DNA from: Aurantiacibacter sediminis
Lineage (GTDB): Bacteria; Pseudomonadota; Alphaproteobacteria; Sphingomonadales; Sphingomonadaceae
Assembly: GCF_016019885.1 (NCBI RefSeq)
Contig: NZ_JAEANY010000001.1
Span: 310,001-374,000 of the forward strand
Direction: 5' to 3'
Length of the DNA stretch: 64,000 bases
Shown here: positions 55,777-64,000 of the stretch, piece after piece
How positions within the stretch are numbered: the stretch's first letter is position 1
Layout of the letters: every line of letters begins with the position of its first letter
The notes under the pieces: model-generated
Seen by the model: the letters and a program-made list of their open reading frames with translations, nothing else
Database searches by the model: none
What the model was told of the DNA's origin: nothing
Translations under genes and position numbers: made by a program

Positions 55777-55811
55777 TTGACAAACCGACCGCTTGCCGGC
55801 CATTACCGACC
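55777..55811 (+). promoter_or_regulatory. promoter/operator motif copy 2 (TetR regulon candidate)
   Basis: The site reads TTGACAAACCGACCGCT, then 12 bases, then CCGACC, the same layout as the minus-strand copy at 55086-55120. TTGACA is a perfect -35 box. It starts 70 bp before GTG 55847, almost the same distance as copy 1 has to its gene. Confidence 0.6.
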
Positions 55812-55846
55812 ATCAGTCGATATCTCGGATTTGCCGGAGAATTCTT

Positions 55847-56368
55847 GTGGCAAGGACCGATCGCAGTTCGCTTCAGCAATCCGGCAGGCCGGTTACTGCC
55901 GAAGACAGTGGTGGCCAAGGAAGCCGCCAGACCATTGAGCGGATGATCGAAGGATTCGCCAAGCAGGATATCGATTCGATCATGGCACTGATCGCAGACG
56001 ACGCCGTTTACTGCGATGTTCTGGGCGAAGGTCCACGGGGTGACGAGTATCACGGCAAAGAAGCGATAAGGGGCGCGTTCATTCGCCAGTTTGCGATGGC
56101 TGGACCGCACACTTACGTCGGCGCGAGCATCCTGCTCAACGATGACGCTGCTTTTGCGAGCTGGACCATGGTGCTCGGCGAAGCGAGCGATCCTACCGCG
56201 CCTCGTTTCGAAGGGATCGATGAATTTCGTCTCAATGCAGGCGGACAGGTCACGTTGAAGAAGGCGTGGCTTAAAGGCCAGCCCCGATTGCGGCGTTTGT
56301 TGATGCGGCGCAACCCTGGGGCGTTGCTGCGCCATTGGCGATATGTGCTGCGTGTATTGAGAAGCTGA
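55847..56368 (+). CDS. NTF2-like (SnoaL / limonene-epoxide-hydrolase-type) protein
   Basis: A 173-residue protein with an NTF2-like domain (TIERMIEGFAKQDIDSIMALIADDAVYCDVLG, YHGKEAIRGAFIRQF, about 28-140) and a basic, Arg-rich C-terminal tail of about 25 residues (PRLRRLLMRRNPGALLRHWR). Such domains bind or convert small hydrophobic molecules. GTG 55847 has GGAG 7 nt upstream and lies 70 bp from the shared promoter motif; ATG 55793 would fall inside that motif and is rejected. Confidence 0.75.
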   Translation: MARTDRSSLQQSGRPVTAEDSGGQGSRQTIERMIEGFAKQDIDSIMALIADDAVYCDVLGEGPRGDEYHGKEAIRGAFIRQFAMAGPHTYVGASILLNDDAAFASWTMVLGEASDPTAPRFEGIDEFRLNAGGQVTLKKAWLKGQPRLRRLLMRRNPGALLRHWRYVLRVLRS

Positions 56369-56699
56369 AGGTCCCGCAAATGGTGCGAACCGAATGGCTC
56401 GGCAGCATGCCGTCTGCAAATAATTGTGAGGGCGGGTATTTCGGCAGGAATCCTCCGAAGCGATTGCCGAGCAGCAGATTGCGCTGGCCAAGATTTCGCG
56501 GAGTTCGCCGGTCCCTATTGGTGCCAATTCGCAGTCAAAGGCGGAGCTTATAGCTGACTAGAGCGAAATACGGCGATGCATCCGGCATGCCGGTCGTGGC
56601 GCGGCGATCTGAGTACGTTAAGGCCGATTATCGATGTCAGCAATGACATCCGGGAATTGATCGAACCAGTTCCGAGATCAGACAAGATTTGAAGGGAAC
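56369..56699. other. 331-bp stretch without a gene, next to tRNA-Arg
   Basis: No frame with family similarity was found. A short translatable fragment DFAEFAGPYWCQFAVKGG near 56,490-56,550 looks like part of a broken protein gene. No repeat of the tRNA 3' end, integrase or insertion sequence is visible. Confidence 0.5.
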
Positions 56700-56776
<77 letters not shown>

Positions 56777-56894
56777 CGGTCAGAGCAGGTCGCCTAGCAA
56801 TGGCGGGCGCGTGCGCCAAGCGGAATTGTTGCGGGCCGGCGGCAGTTGCTCGCTAACGTCTTGGAAAGAGGTGCTGGGCTAAGCACCGCGCGTC

Positions 56895-57314
56895 ATGAGC
56901 GCAATGCCACAAATATTCGGACAGAATGTCCGGCACACCGGCGATATGTCGGCATCCGAAACGATGGCAAATGCGAGCGCACTCAGCATGCGCTGGGCGG
57001 CGCTCAGCGAGGCGGGCAAAGTCGTATGCATGCTCGCCGGGCAGGATGCAGAACCGGACGACAAGCGCGCGCGAAATTTTCCTGCGCTGATCCGCGATGC
57101 AGAGCCATGGCGCCGCGATCTGGCAAAAGATGGATGCGCCGATCTGGCCGCCATTATGGAGCCTGGCATTTCGGCTTTACTGGCAATCAATGCGCGCGGT
57201 GCGGATTGTACCGATGCCGCCAGCGCGTTGTGGAGCGAGTATACCGCTGCAAGAGCATCCATCCTCGATCTGCTGCCGCCTTCCGGCGAGATGGGCCCGC
57301 GCCGCAGCGCCTGA
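56895..57314 (+). CDS. hypothetical protein, 139 residues
   Basis: A soluble protein, helical in pattern and rich in Ala, Met and Asp, with segments like ALSMRWAALSEAGKVVCMLAG and ALWSEYTAARASILDLLPP. No known motif is recognised. It starts 119 bp after tRNA-Arg and precedes mmcB by 68 bp. Codon usage is like the core genes, so it is probably real; ATG 56946 is an alternative start. Confidence 0.65.
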   Translation: MSAMPQIFGQNVRHTGDMSASETMANASALSMRWAALSEAGKVVCMLAGQDAEPDDKRARNFPALIRDAEPWRRDLAKDGCADLAAIMEPGISALLAINARGADCTDAASALWSEYTAARASILDLLPPSGEMGPRRSA

Positions 57315-57382
57315 CCGTTTACGCACATTGAGACGACCGGGCACGGCTTGACCATGTTCCCATTTCGTTCCAACTTGCGGCG

Positions 57383-57904
57383 ATGACTGATTCGCTCGTT
57401 TCCCCAAAACCCACCGCCGCATCCTCCGACACCGTCTTTCCGTTGCGATCGCAGGCGGTCGTCCGCGGGATTTGCCGGCTGTTTGCGCGCAACGATATCT
57501 GGGTGCTCGGCGAGATGGTGCTGCGTAATGGCAGGCGCGCCGATCTGATGGGGATCGATGGCAAAGGAAAAATCGTCATCGTCGAAATCAAGACGGCGCG
57601 CGCAGACCTGCTGGGCGATGAGAAATGGCCTGATTATCTCGACTTTTGCGATCGCTTCTATTGGGGCCTGCCGCCGGAGCTCGATCGTGACGTTCTCGAA
57701 GGCGACGATTACCGGCCCGATTGCTGCGGCATTATCGTGGCCGATGAATATGATGCGGAAATCGTGCGGCCTGCGCCCAGCCACCCCTTGGCAGCTGCGC
57801 GGCGAAAAGCTGAAGTGGAACGGCTTGCACGCGCTGCGCTGCGCCGCCAGATCATCGCGGCAGACCCGCAATGCGCCAGCTGGGGCAGCGAAATAGCGGG
57901 ATAG
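57383..57904 (+). CDS. mmcB: MmcB family DNA repair protein
   Basis: A 173-residue protein of the alphaproteobacterial MmcB family (DUF1052), a nuclease-like repair factor first linked to mitomycin C resistance. The family blocks are AVVRGICRLFARND, LGEMVLRNGRRADLMGIDGKG and IVEIKTARADLLGDEKWPDY, where Asp, Glu and Lys (ADLM, VEIK) fit a PD-(D/E)xK active site. The C-terminal part is basic. Length is normal. Confidence 0.93.
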   Translation: MTDSLVSPKPTAASSDTVFPLRSQAVVRGICRLFARNDIWVLGEMVLRNGRRADLMGIDGKGKIVIVEIKTARADLLGDEKWPDYLDFCDRFYWGLPPELDRDVLEGDDYRPDCCGIIVADEYDAEIVRPAPSHPLAAARRKAEVERLARAALRRQIIAADPQCASWGSEIAG

Positions 57905-57968
57905 TCCGCAAAAATCGCGATTCGGGGTAGAGGATTGTTCACCGGCAGGGCATAGGGGCGACATCACC

Positions 57969-58709
57969 ATGCTGATCGCCATTGCCCTATCCGCCGTTTT
58001 GATGAGCGCGATCATCGCGGCACGCTATTTTCTTGCAGGTGGTTTCTTTGCTTGGGCGACGCGCCGCACGCGTCCGGGCCTTTATCGTGGATTGCAGCCG
58101 CAAATCGTCCGCGAGATCGGGTGGTCGATGGCCTCTGCGATTATTTACGGCGTGCCCGCGGGCATCATCGCCTGGGGGTGGCAAAACCACGGATGGACAC
58201 AGATCTATTCCGATATCGGCGCTTTCCCGCTGTGGTATCTGCCGCTTTCCGTTTTCCTTTACCTTTTCGCGCATGACACCTGGTTTTACTGGACGCACAG
58301 GCTGATGCATCGGCCCAAATGGTTCAAGATGGCGCATGCGGTCCACCATGCCAGCCGCCCGCCTACCGCCTGGGCCGCGATGAGCTTTCACCCTATCGAA
58401 GCGCTGACCGGCGCGATCGTCATCCCCGTGCTTGTGCTGCTTGTCCCGATTCATATCGGCGCTCTTGCGACAGTGCTCGCCATCATGACCGTCATGGGCG
58501 TTACCAATCATATGGGCTGGGAAGTGTTTCCGCGCCGGCTTGTTCATTCGCCAGCAGGGAAGTGGCTGATAACAGCCAGCCACCACCAGCGTCACCATGA
58601 TGCCTATCGCTGCAATTATGGGCTCTATTTCAGATTTTGGGATCACTTGTGCAAAACAGACAAAGGCCTAGCCGACCCGACATGGGATCAGCCCGCATCG
58701 CAATCCTGA
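57969..58709 (+). CDS. sterol desaturase / fatty acid hydroxylase family protein
   Basis: A 246-residue membrane di-iron enzyme with about four hydrophobic segments and the histidine boxes of the family: HDTWFYWTHRLMH (about 102-114), HAVHH (123-127), HMGW near 184 and SHHQRHH near 210. It may hydroxylate a lipid or carotenoid; the substrate is unknown. ATG 57969 gives the normal length. Its end overlaps the start of the DUF2141 gene by 28 bp. Confidence 0.9.
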   Translation: MLIAIALSAVLMSAIIAARYFLAGGFFAWATRRTRPGLYRGLQPQIVREIGWSMASAIIYGVPAGIIAWGWQNHGWTQIYSDIGAFPLWYLPLSVFLYLFAHDTWFYWTHRLMHRPKWFKMAHAVHHASRPPTAWAAMSFHPIEALTGAIVIPVLVLLVPIHIGALATVLAIMTVMGVTNHMGWEVFPRRLVHSPAGKWLITASHHQRHHDAYRCNYGLYFRFWDHLCKTDKGLADPTWDQPASQS

Positions 58710-59140
58710 GCGCCGCTTTGCTCACTGGCCTCGCCGCCGCACCATCGGCTGCAGGGCAGGAAGAAGGCGTGAGCGTGACTGTGCAGGTCACGAATATGCG
58801 CAATACGGATGGCGTTGTTCGCGCCTGCATGACGCGCGATGAGGAACGCTTTCCCCGCTGCCAGAATTCGGACCTGGGTTACCGCGTTGTGGTGCCTGCG
58901 GGCGAAGCGACTACTCTGCGGTTCCGCAATGTCGCGCCGGGCACCTATGCGATTGCGCTTCTGCACGACGAGAACGAAAATGGCCGTGCAGACCGCGCGC
59001 TGGGCATGATGCCTACCGAAGGGTTCGGCTTTTCCCGTGATGCCCGCGTCAGGATGGGGCCGCCCGATTTTGACGATGCTGCAATCGAAGTGGGCACCTC
59101 TGCCGTGCAGCAGACGATCCGCATGCGCTACATGCTGTAG
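58682..59140 (+). CDS. DUF2141 domain exported protein, copy 2
   Basis: A 152-residue protein with a signal peptide (ILSAALLTGLAAAPSAAG, cleavage near residue 25) and a DUF2141 domain. The loop HDENENGRAD near 97 and the end TIRMRYM match copy 1 at 37491. A family MPTEGFGFSRDA block follows the loop. ATG 58682 lies inside the desaturase gene, so the two are probably cotranscribed; a longer frame to 58637 lacks a signal-like start. Confidence 0.87.
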   Translation: MGSARIAILSAALLTGLAAAPSAAGQEEGVSVTVQVTNMRNTDGVVRACMTRDEERFPRCQNSDLGYRVVVPAGEATTLRFRNVAPGTYAIALLHDENENGRADRALGMMPTEGFGFSRDARVRMGPPDFDDAAIEVGTSAVQQTIRMRYML

Positions 59141-59261
59141 GTAATTATCATTTCCCGCAGGCTGACGCTGCAAAGCTGCGGGAAAAAGCCGCGCAACTTC
59201 ACGGAAAATTTACCACGTCGCGCCACAAGAGCCTCTGCATACCACGGAAAGGCTTTTCGGC

Positions 59262-60695
59262 ATGGACACTTTGCGGGACAATTTCGGACCGCTCGACGCA
59301 CTCGATCTGGACGGTTTTGCCGAGCCTATCGAGCCTGTGGATGAGAAAAACGAGACGGATGAAAGCGTGGATCACACGCCGCCTCCCGCCATCGGCACCG
59401 ATGAACGCCGTATGCAGGTGCGCGCTTACAATTTTTGGGCCGGCCTGCTGGAAGATCGCAACTTTCCATCGATCGAAGACCTCGATCCGACACTACTGCC
59501 GGATTTCGGCCCGAACAGCGTCCTGCTGGATTTTTCGACCGGCATCGAGGATCCCAGCATTAATTATATCGGCGCTGAACTCGCCGAGGAATGCCTCACC
59601 GCAAGCAGCGAAATGCCGAAACGGCTTTCAGAAGTGCCGCCGCGCTCTTTGCTCAGCCGGATTACCGATCATTACATGCAGATTCTCGCCAACCAGTCGC
59701 CGATTGGTTTCGAAGCGGAATTTGTAAACGGGACGGGCGCCACCATACTTTATCGCGGCATCCTGCTGCCTTTCTCCAGCGATGACGAAACCATCGATTT
59801 CATTTACGGCGTAATCAATTGGAAAGAGCTGGCCGATGCCCGCTCTGCCGATGAATTGCTGCTCGAAATCGATCAGGCGCTCGATATCGACCGGGGCGAC
59901 GACACGTCCGCGAGCGAGGAGGAAAGCCTGACGGATTGGGCCGATGGCCCCGCAGCTTCCTTTGACATTCCCTCGATCGTTGATGCCTTGAAGGGCGAAG
60001 GCGACGGTCAGGACGTGCGCCCATCTTTCGATCTTCCGGGACAATCTGAATCGAACGAAGATGTCGTTCCCGCGGCCGCCGTTGAGCCCTTGTCGCTTGC
60101 CGATTGGCTCGCCGCCGCTCGCGAAACCGCCCAGCAAGCCCGAAGCAGCGAAGAGCGGACACGCGCTGCGCTGTATGAAGCTGTCGGCCAGGCCTGGGAT
60201 TTTGCGATTGCGGCCAATGAAGCGCCGGAAGATTTTGCCGAACTGCTCGACGATGCAGGCATTGCAGCGCAGGAACGCGCGCCGATGACGCCTATTGTTA
60301 AGCTTGTTTTCGGTGTCGATTACGACAAGACGCGCCTCACCGAATATGCTGCGGTCCTGTCCTACGCGCAGCGTCATGGGATTGCGCAGGGTGCTCTTGG
60401 AGAGCATCTGAAAGCCGCTCAGGGTGGCCTGAAAGCAGTCGTCGCTGAAGAACGCGCTTTCCGCCGTGCCCAAAGCGGAGCGACCGTAAAAGCACCGCGC
60501 ACCGCGCCTCGCAAAGCCATCGCCAAGAAGCTGCGCGCACTGGCGCCGAAGCATTTGAGCGAAGTGCCTGCGAGCGGCGAGGAATTCGCGCTCGTCATGA
60601 TCCGCCGCACGGAAAATGGCGATGTCGTGATGCTTGGCGAAGTCGAAGGCGATGTGTCGCTGATCGAAAAGGCGGCGCGCAAAATCATCGACTAA
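59262..60695 (+). CDS. PAS_5-like domain protein with uncharacterised C-terminal region
   Basis: A 477-residue soluble protein. Residues about 45-190 fit the PAS_5 pattern (VRAYNFWAGLLEDRNFPSIE, DPTLLPDFGPNSVLLDF, LYRGILLPFSSDDETIDFIY). The middle is acidic and Pro-poor, and the C-terminal 200 residues form a helical region rich in Ala and Glu that ends in GDVVMLGEVEGDVSLIEKAA. No kinase, cyclase or output domain is recognised. It lies 121 bp after the DUF2141 gene and 57 bp before the phosphatase gene. Confidence 0.78.
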   Translation: MDTLRDNFGPLDALDLDGFAEPIEPVDEKNETDESVDHTPPPAIGTDERRMQVRAYNFWAGLLEDRNFPSIEDLDPTLLPDFGPNSVLLDFSTGIEDPSINYIGAELAEECLTASSEMPKRLSEVPPRSLLSRITDHYMQILANQSPIGFEAEFVNGTGATILYRGILLPFSSDDETIDFIYGVINWKELADARSADELLLEIDQALDIDRGDDTSASEEESLTDWADGPAASFDIPSIVDALKGEGDGQDVRPSFDLPGQSESNEDVVPAAAVEPLSLADWLAAARETAQQARSSEERTRAALYEAVGQAWDFAIAANEAPEDFAELLDDAGIAAQERAPMTPIVKLVFGVDYDKTRLTEYAAVLSYAQRHGIAQGALGEHLKAAQGGLKAVVAEERAFRRAQSGATVKAPRTAPRKAIAKKLRALAPKHLSEVPASGEEFALVMIRRTENGDVVMLGEVEGDVSLIEKAARKIID

Positions 60696-60752
60696 GCGCG
60701 CCTTCACGGGCCGCATTTAGGAACGAGCGGGAGGCTGAACCATTGCCTTGGC

Positions 60753-61856
60753 ATGGTCTTTTCCCGCTTAACCGACACTCGCATCCAACCTTATCTGGGC
60801 TTTCGCAACCGGGAGCGGCTCCGCCTTTCCGTGCGCGCATTGCGATCCCCGGCCCCGCGTTTTCACCGCCGTTCGCGCGTCGGCGCATTGCGAAAAATGC
60901 TGAGCCAATTCGCCAGCCGCGAAGTCGAAGGTGTCGAGGTCCGGCTCGTCCTGGAGCATGGCGATACGGTCCATTTGGATACGCGCGGCACGAGCGACAA
61001 AGAGGGCTTTGTTCATTTCGATCTCGAATTGGATGCCAAAGCGGATTTGCCGCAATCCACGGCATGGGAAAGCGCCCGCGTAGAATGGCTGAACGCCGAA
61101 GGGCCGCAGCAGGCAGATGCGAGTATCCTCGCACCCGCTGCATCGTCCGACATCGCGATTATCTCCGACATTGACGATACGATCATCGAATCCGGCATCA
61201 CTGGCGGCCTGCGCAATGTTGCGCGGAACTGGAAACGTGTCGTCGCACAAATGCCGAGCGAACGGCATACCGTGCCGGGCGCGCCCGAATTCTACGGAAA
61301 CCTTTCCGGTCCACGACACCACCTGCCTGAGGGCGCGCTACCAGCGAGCAAGCGACCGTTTTTCTACGTGTCATCCAGTCCGTGGAATATCTTTTCCTAC
61401 CTGCTGACATTCAAGCAGATCAACAATCTGCCGGTCGGCCCGATGATGCTGCGCGATTGGGGGCTGAATGCACAGACATTCGGCCATAGCAGCCATGGTG
61501 CGCATAAGGATTTGGCGATCGCTTCTATCTTGGGAATGTATCCGGACATGCGCTTTGCCCTGGTGGGCGACGACACGCAGGGAGACCTGCCTGCCTTTGC
61601 CAAGGCCGTTGCGGATTTCCCCGGACAGGTAGCAGCCATCTTCCTGCGCCGCGCGGCAGATGAACCATTCGACAGCGATGAACAGGATGCGAAGGCGATT
61701 ATCGAAGAGGCGGATGTGCCGCTTTGGCTGGGCGACGATTATTCGAAAGGCAAAGCGTTTCTCAGCTCGATAGGCTTGGCGCATGAAAGCGATGCGGAAG
61801 AAGTCGTACAGACAGTCAGCGGCGCGAAAGAGCCAAGTACGGCATCCGCCGAATAA
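60753..61856 (+). CDS. App1-type phosphatase domain protein (DUF2183)
   Basis: A 367-residue HAD-superfamily protein. The catalytic DxDxT motif is ISDIDDTIIESG (Asp139, Asp141, Thr143). Further blocks are FFYVSSSPWNIFSYLLTF, LRDWGLNAQTFG and GMYPDMRFALVGDDTQGD, as in the App1 phosphatidate-phosphatase family. The N-terminal 125 residues are a beta-rich domain. It probably dephosphorylates a lipid or sugar phosphate. The next gene starts 31 nt after its stop. Confidence 0.9.
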   Translation: MVFSRLTDTRIQPYLGFRNRERLRLSVRALRSPAPRFHRRSRVGALRKMLSQFASREVEGVEVRLVLEHGDTVHLDTRGTSDKEGFVHFDLELDAKADLPQSTAWESARVEWLNAEGPQQADASILAPAASSDIAIISDIDDTIIESGITGGLRNVARNWKRVVAQMPSERHTVPGAPEFYGNLSGPRHHLPEGALPASKRPFFYVSSSPWNIFSYLLTFKQINNLPVGPMMLRDWGLNAQTFGHSSHGAHKDLAIASILGMYPDMRFALVGDDTQGDLPAFAKAVADFPGQVAAIFLRRAADEPFDSDEQDAKAIIEEADVPLWLGDDYSKGKAFLSSIGLAHESDAEEVVQTVSGAKEPSTASAE

Positions 61857-61887
61857 TCTTCATTTCCCGTTCAGCGCCAGCAGCGCT

Positions 61888-63279
61888 ATGACAGCCCCGC
61901 TCATGCGCATGATCAAATCCCTGCTCGCCCGCTTGTTCGCGATATTGGCCGTGTTCGCCATGCTGGCCCAGCCGGCCTCCGCGCAGGGCATCAGCATCTT
62001 ACGCGATGCGGAGACAGAAGCGCTGTTGCAGGACATGATCGATCCACTTTCCGATGCCGCTGGGCTTGGTGAAGGTGCAGTCGAAGTTGTCCTGGTGAAT
62101 GAAAATTCGATTAACGCCTTCGTCGCCGGTGGACAGCGCGTCTATATCCATTCGGGCCTGATCAACGCCGCAGACAGCGCTTTGGAAGTGCAAGGCGTAC
62201 TCGCGCATGAGTTAGGCCATATCACCGGCGGCCATATCAATCGCTATTCCGAGGGGGCGGGCAATGCCACGCGCATCACGCTGCTCTCTGCGCTGCTGGC
62301 TGCAGCTGCGGCCTTTGCAGGCGGTGGCGGCGAAGCGGCGATGGGCATTATGGCAGCAGGCCAGCAGGCCGCGATGGGCAGTTTCCTTGCCTTCAGTCGC
62401 ACACAGGAAGCATCGGCCGATGCTGCAGGCGCGCAATATCTCAGCGATGCAGGCATTAGCGGTCGCGGAAGCCTCGACTTTTTCGCGAAGCTCCAGAATT
62501 ACGAATTCCGCCGCGGCATCAGCCAGGCGCAGGAACGCGAATATAGCCGCACGCACCCCTTGTCGGGCAACCGCATATCGCGGCTGGAAGCGATCTACCA
62601 AGCCGATCCGGCTTGGGATCGGCCCGTCGATCCCGACATTCAGGAGCGGTTCGAGCGCGTAAAGGCCAAGCTATTCGGCTTCCTTTCGACGCCGGAGCGC
62701 ACGCTGCAATTCTTCCCGGAATATATGGAAGGCGTCCCGGCCCGCTATGCCCGCGCTTACGCGTTCCACAAGGATGCACGGATGGACGAAGCGTTGCGGG
62801 AAACGGAAGCCCTGCTGGTGATGGAGCCGTCCAATCCGTATTTTCTGGAGCTGCAGGGGCAGATCCTGCTCGAATCGGGACGCGTCGCTCAGGCCCTGCC
62901 GCCGCTGCGCGAAGCGACACGCCTGACCGGATCGACCCCGTTGATTGCAACCCTCCTGGGCCATGCGCTGATTGCCACCGAAGACCCCGCCAATCTCGAT
63001 GAAGCAGAGGCTGTCTTACGCGCCGCTATCGGGCGGGACCGTGAGAATCCTTTTGCCTGGTACCAGCTGGGCGTAGTTTACGGCCAACGCGGCGATACCC
63101 CACGCGCGCGGCTCGCCAGTGCGGAACAGCAAATCCTTTCCGGCAATCCGCAGGGCGCGCTGGTGAATGCAAGCGCAGCAGAGCAGTCGCTTCCCACAGG
63201 CACGCCCGACTGGATCCGCGCGCAGGATGTGCAACTTCAGGCCCGCGCCCAGCTTGAACGGCTCGCCGAACGCAACTAG
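61888..63279 (+). CDS. exported M48 metalloprotease with TPR-like C-terminus (BepA-like)
   Basis: A 463-residue protein with a signal peptide (LFAILAVFAMLAQPASAQ, cleavage near residue 33), an M48 protease domain with HExxH in LAHELGHITGGH (His107, Glu108, His111), and a C-terminal helical repeat region (about 290-460) of TPR type. This layout matches BepA/YfgC-like periplasmic proteases that act in outer-membrane protein quality control. ATG 61888 is chosen because the signal follows it; earlier starts overlap the phosphatase gene. A DsbA-like gene follows at 9 nt. Confidence 0.93.
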   Translation: MTAPLMRMIKSLLARLFAILAVFAMLAQPASAQGISILRDAETEALLQDMIDPLSDAAGLGEGAVEVVLVNENSINAFVAGGQRVYIHSGLINAADSALEVQGVLAHELGHITGGHINRYSEGAGNATRITLLSALLAAAAAFAGGGGEAAMGIMAAGQQAAMGSFLAFSRTQEASADAAGAQYLSDAGISGRGSLDFFAKLQNYEFRRGISQAQEREYSRTHPLSGNRISRLEAIYQADPAWDRPVDPDIQERFERVKAKLFGFLSTPERTLQFFPEYMEGVPARYARAYAFHKDARMDEALRETEALLVMEPSNPYFLELQGQILLESGRVAQALPPLREATRLTGSTPLIATLLGHALIATEDPANLDEAEAVLRAAIGRDRENPFAWYQLGVVYGQRGDTPRARLASAEQQILSGNPQGALVNASAAEQSLPTGTPDWIRAQDVQLQARAQLERLAERN

Positions 63280-63288
63280 CGTCATTTC

Positions 63289-63984
63289 ATGCGTAGCTTT
63301 CTCATCACCGCCGCGATTGCGCTTCTCGCCGGTTTCGCCGGCGCGGCTGCGTGGGATTTTTCGGGGTTGGGGCCGGAGCGCACGCGCGATTACCTTATGG
63401 CGAACCCCGAAGTGCTGCCCGAAGCTATGGGCGAATTGCAGCGCCGTGACATGATGGCCCGGATCGAGCCGCTGCGTGATGAGCTGGAACAGCCCTATCC
63501 CGGTGCCGTGCTCGGCAATCCAGATGGCGAAATTACGCTTGTGGAATTCAGCGACTATGCCTGCGGTTTCTGTCGCCAGAGTCTGGAAGATGTGAATGAT
63601 CTGATTGCCAGCAATCCCGATTTACGGGTCGTTATCCGTGAATATCCTGTCCTCTCAGCTGGCAGCGCTGATGCCGCGCGGATGGCGCTGGCGGCCGCCG
63701 ATCAGGGCAGGTTTGAAGCGTTTCATAACGCGATGTTTGCGCAGGATGGTTTGTCTGCAGAGGCAATTGAAGCTGCAGCAGAGCAGGCTGGGCTCAATCT
63801 TGCAGCCGCCAATGCTGCTATCGCTGCAGGCGCCTATGAAACACAATTGCAAAACAATGTGTTCTTAGGTCAATCGCTGCGCATTTCCGGTACACCCGCT
63901 TTCATCGTCGGAGACCAGGTGCTCGATGGTGCAGTGGGCTTCGATCCGCTGAGCGAAGCCATCGCCGAAGCGCGCGATTCGTAA
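63289..63984 (+). CDS. DsbA-family thioredoxin-fold protein
   Basis: A 231-residue exported disulfide oxidoreductase. A signal sequence (ITAAIALLAGFAGAAA) is followed by a short helical region, then a thioredoxin fold with CGFC at 92-95 in VEFSDYACGFCRQSLEDV and the cis-Pro loop GTPAF near 202. The layout fits the BdbD/ScsC-like group of DsbA proteins. It lies 9 nt after the M48 protease gene, so both act together outside the cytoplasm. The window ends 16 bp after the stop. Confidence 0.93.
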   Translation: MRSFLITAAIALLAGFAGAAAWDFSGLGPERTRDYLMANPEVLPEAMGELQRRDMMARIEPLRDELEQPYPGAVLGNPDGEITLVEFSDYACGFCRQSLEDVNDLIASNPDLRVVIREYPVLSAGSADAARMALAAADQGRFEAFHNAMFAQDGLSAEAIEAAAEQAGLNLAAANAAIAAGAYETQLQNNVFLGQSLRISGTPAFIVGDQVLDGAVGFDPLSEAIAEARDS

Positions 63985-64000
63985 GGTGAAACACCAGCCA

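Noticed and set aside
55793-55846. ATG 55793 as start of the NTF2-like gene
   Set aside because: It lies at the edge of the conserved promoter motif and lacks a ribosome-binding site; GTG 55847 has GGAG at 7 nt.

Overview
The window is about 60% G+C, gene-dense chromosomal DNA. It reads as an alphaproteobacterium of the order Sphingomonadales, probably the Erythrobacteraceae. The reasons are the 1576-residue NAD-type glutamate dehydrogenase, MmcB, the rpe / heparinase-like / purH gene order, DUF2141 proteins, PAS_5-like and PilZ proteins, and CtrA-like TTAA-N7-TTA(A/G) sites. This placement is inferred from gene content; no marker sequence was searched.

Left part (1-22.9 kb): a 5'-truncated M28 peptidase, agmatine deiminase, a tiny membrane peptide behind a CtrA-like site, two adjacent TauE/SafE permeases behind thrS, an alpha/beta hydrolase, NAD-GDH, a ferredoxin-reductase-like flavoprotein, queG, a NatAB-like ABC exporter with an exported MsrB, and a minus-strand set (UDP-galactopyranose-mutase-like flavoprotein, GtrA, GT-C-like membrane protein) that looks like a glycan or lipid-glycosylation operon. 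Then come a tandem-PilZ protein, tRNA-Leu(TAA), a small membrane protein, ihfB and a YtrA-type GntR regulator.

Middle part (23-41.4 kb): a POT peptide transporter followed by two amidohydrolases, the second without the HxH metal motif, then NnrU. Next are dxs with a hydrolase, a Zur-type regulator, exported MsrA, the rpe / heparinase-like / purH operon, a DUF2141 protein, and a diacylglycerol-kinase-like gene overlapping a possible Tam41-like nucleotidyltransferase. An M20 peptidase closes this part.

Right accessory part (41.4-56.7 kb): amidase, several secreted or membrane proteins of unknown role, a NUDIX hydrolase, and a tightly overlapping four-gene operon (membrane-anchored DJ-1/PfpI protein, response regulator, histidine kinase, membrane-anchored amidohydrolase). 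Then follow GNAT, VOC, isochorismatase-like and DUF4336 genes, and a TetR gene set between two probable target genes that carry the same promoter/operator motif. This stretch ends at the 3' end of tRNA-Arg(CCG), has looser gene packing and more A/T, and contains gene relics. It may be a decayed island, but no integrase or repeated att site was seen.

Right core (56.8-64 kb): mmcB, a sterol-desaturase-family protein, a second DUF2141 protein, a PAS_5-like protein, an App1-type phosphatase, an exported M48 protease with TPR-like repeats, and a DsbA-like thioredoxin. The last two suggest an envelope protein quality-control pair.

No insertion sequence, prophage, CRISPR array or rRNA was seen.
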